A stretch of 64,000 nucleotides of DNA from Melitaea cinxia (lineage: Eukaryota; Arthropoda; Insecta; Lepidoptera; Nymphalidae). The stretch covers positions 16,777,314-16,841,313 of the forward strand of contig NC_059406.1 of the NCBI RefSeq assembly GCF_905220565.1. Reading direction: 5' to 3'. Position 1 is the stretch's first letter; the number at the start of each line of letters is the position of its first letter. The notes under the pieces were generated by a model. The model made no database searches and was not told the origin of the DNA. It worked only from the letters and a program-made list of their open reading frames with translations. This document shows, piece by piece, positions 62,724 through 64,000 of this stretch. The translations under genes were made by a program, and so were the position numbers.

Positions 62724-63062
62724 CATTTCTCGCTGTGTGGTTACGGCAGTAAAGAATATAGCCACCCTCTCTCTTTCCGTGGGTGTTGTAAGAGGCGACT
62801 AAGGGATAACACAGTTCCACTACCAGCTTGGAACATAAAAAGCCGACCGATGGCGAGATAACCATCCAACCAGCTTTGACACAGGCCGAAGACGGGCAGG
62901 AGTGTCTTCGGTGCGACAAAGCCAGCCCTGCGGTCACCAACCCGCCTACCCAGCGTGGTGACTATAGGCAAAACACATGAGTTCACGCCATTTTTAGCGC
63001 GAACTTGTGGAGGTCTATGTCCAACAGTGGACTGCGATAGGCTGAAGTGATGATGATGATGG
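62724..63062 (+). mobile_element. RTE-d element, full length with probable TSD
   Basis: GTGTGGTTACGGCAGTAAAG (from 62735) to GTCCAACAGTGGACTGCGAT, AGGCTGAAGTGATGATGATG. ATCAATTG at 62716-62723 and 63063-63070 is a plausible 8-bp TSD. About 10 bp between GCTTTG and ACACAGGCCG are missing. Minus-strand frames of 92 and 108 codons are shadows. Confidence 0.82.
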
Positions 63063-63540
63063 ATCAATTGAATTCGAAACTAAAAACTATATACCATAAA
63101 ATTATATTTCTACTTTTCTGTTTATGTTGTTAGGGCTCCGTTGATCCAAATAAAAACAAATGCCTTATAGGACCAATCGTGCTATATTGATCTGTCATAT
63201 CCAATTTGTTTTAAATTTACTAGACCATTTAAGTCGACGATTTATGTAGCAGAAATAAGTTGGTAGACAAATCAGAACATTTTTATTGAACCTTTTTAAT
63301 AAATTTGATAAAAATTTAATTATCTTTGATATTTTTAATCTCTGATAACATCAATCTAATGAATAAAAAAAATCTCTGCTATATGCTTTCAGAAATATAA
63401 ATAAGAAAGAGTATAAGGGAGAAAATATTTTTAACTTAAGTATGTCTCTTAAACAAACACTAACCACAACATTATCAATATTTGTCGTACATAACTCTTA
63501 GTTAGAATTAGGTCAACTCAAACTTCATATTTATTTGATA
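63063..63540. other. Unassigned AT-rich sequence
   Basis: Nothing recognised. Confidence 0.42.
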
Positions 63541-63866
63541 CTAGCTATGCCCGCGCCTTCGTCCGCGTGGAATTTAACAAAAAAGTTATTGTTCAGTCCG
63601 CAGAGTTATAAAACAAATAAATTTTTTAAAATAAAAGTAGCCTTAGTTACTCCTTATTACATCAGCTATCTGCCAGTTAAAGTCCCGTCAAAATCCGTAT
63701 AGCCGTTTCAGAGGTTAGCCGGAACAAACAGACAGAAAAATAGACAGCCAAAAATTGTAATTAATGTTATTTTGGTATATGTAACGTGTATACATCCATA
63801 TGCATTAAGTAAAAAGCGGTTATTTTAATATTAAAAATAGACACCCCAATTTTATTTAGTTGTATA
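63541..63866 (-). mobile_element. REP-K, full length
   Basis: Plus-strand ACTAGCTATGCCCGCGCCTT to ACCCCAATTTTATTTAGTTG. All landmarks are present (GGAATTTAACAAAAAAGTTA, TTACATCAGCTATCTGCCAG, CCGGAACAAACAGACAGA, TGTATACATCCATATGCATT). Confidence 0.7.
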
Positions 63867-64000
63867 GATATAGATGTGTCTATAAACCAATGTCCCAGAT
63901 TGTGTGACCGTTGAATCTGAAAACCATTACAATTTAGAGCGTTATTGTGACGCCGCGGGACGACAGCAAATTGTCACGATCAGGATTCATTCGGATTGTT
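63867..64000. other. Unassigned sequence to window end
   Basis: Slightly GC-richer (CGTTATTGTGACGCCGCGGG). Nothing recognised. Confidence 0.35.

Overview
The window reads as non-coding DNA of a moth or butterfly (Lepidoptera). It is AT-rich, I can support no host protein exon or RNA gene, and most recognisable sequence is transposable-element debris of types I associate with lepidopteran genomes: RTE-clade LINE 3' ends closing on AGCAGTGGACTGCAATAGGC plus an ATG or GACT repeat, tRNA-derived SINEs with a matching tail, and elements ending in ACCGACTTC/GAAGTCGGT. Species cannot be read from the sequence. The window could be intergenic or a large intron. Family names below (SINE-A, RTE-d and so on) are my own labels. 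Family membership was judged by eye from shared wording between copies in this window, without a database.

Families. SINE-A: about 335 bp, tRNA-like head (box A TGGCGCAACGG, box B GGTTCGATCCCC) and a tail like the RTE 3' end. SINE-B and SINE-F: two other tRNA-like heads. RTE: 5'-truncated LINE 3' ends with a readable reverse-transcriptase C-terminus. RTE-d: about 330 bp, RTE 3' end joined to a non-coding block starting GTGTGGCTACGGCAG. REP-C: A-tailed retroposon ending ACGCTTGTTTGCCGACCTAG. LINE-G: 3' ends with a repeated GATTTT tail. HINE: ACCGACTTC and GAAGTCGGT subterminal inverted repeats, an AT microsatellite or repeated core and a 3' hairpin GTTTGC-GA-GCAAAC, which resembles DINE-1/Helentron-like elements. 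REP-K, REP-J and REP-M: non-coding repeats beginning or ending at ACTAGCT. MITE-H, MITE-O and REP-I: short elements with palindromic ends or shared cores.

Layout. 1-11.5 kb: scattered RTE-d, HINE, SINE and LINE-G copies with 300-800 bp unassigned stretches. 11.9-12.2 kb: a 300-bp GTGC microsatellite. 13.0-14.3 kb: a 32-nt-arm hairpin and a HINE nested in a HINE. 15.4-16.3 kb: an RTE fragment with an 11-bp target-site duplication (TSD), then an RTE-d split by a LINE fragment with its own 11-bp TSD. 18.7-20.5 kb: a repeat unit carrying a 118-bp minisatellite and a perfect 182-bp inverted repeat. 22.4-23.1 kb: a three-layer nest (HINE, REP-J, RTE). 27.8-28.6 kb: a SINE-A apparently split by an RTE end with a 14-bp TSD. 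31.6-34.6 kb: the only long reading frame, an 839-codon uninterrupted but 5'-truncated CR1/Jockey-like LINE ORF on the minus strand. 34.6-36.6 kb: the longest stretch with no element I recognise. 42.97-43.30 kb: a full-length SINE-A with an 11-bp TSD. 56.84-58.16 kb: a decayed, internally deleted piggyBac element with TTAA flanks. 60.2-62.0 kb: a 156-bp inverted-repeat element, a SINE chimera and a 130-bp minisatellite next to a HINE.

Nothing here forms a pathway or operon. The biology is transposon traffic: LINEs that supply the machinery, SINEs and deletion derivatives that appear to borrow LINE 3' ends, and DNA elements that carry or spawn minisatellites. Nested insertions give relative ages. 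I found no convincing new gene system. The most unusual structures are the perfect 182-bp inverted repeat, the HINE-linked minisatellite and the RTE deletion-derivative family.
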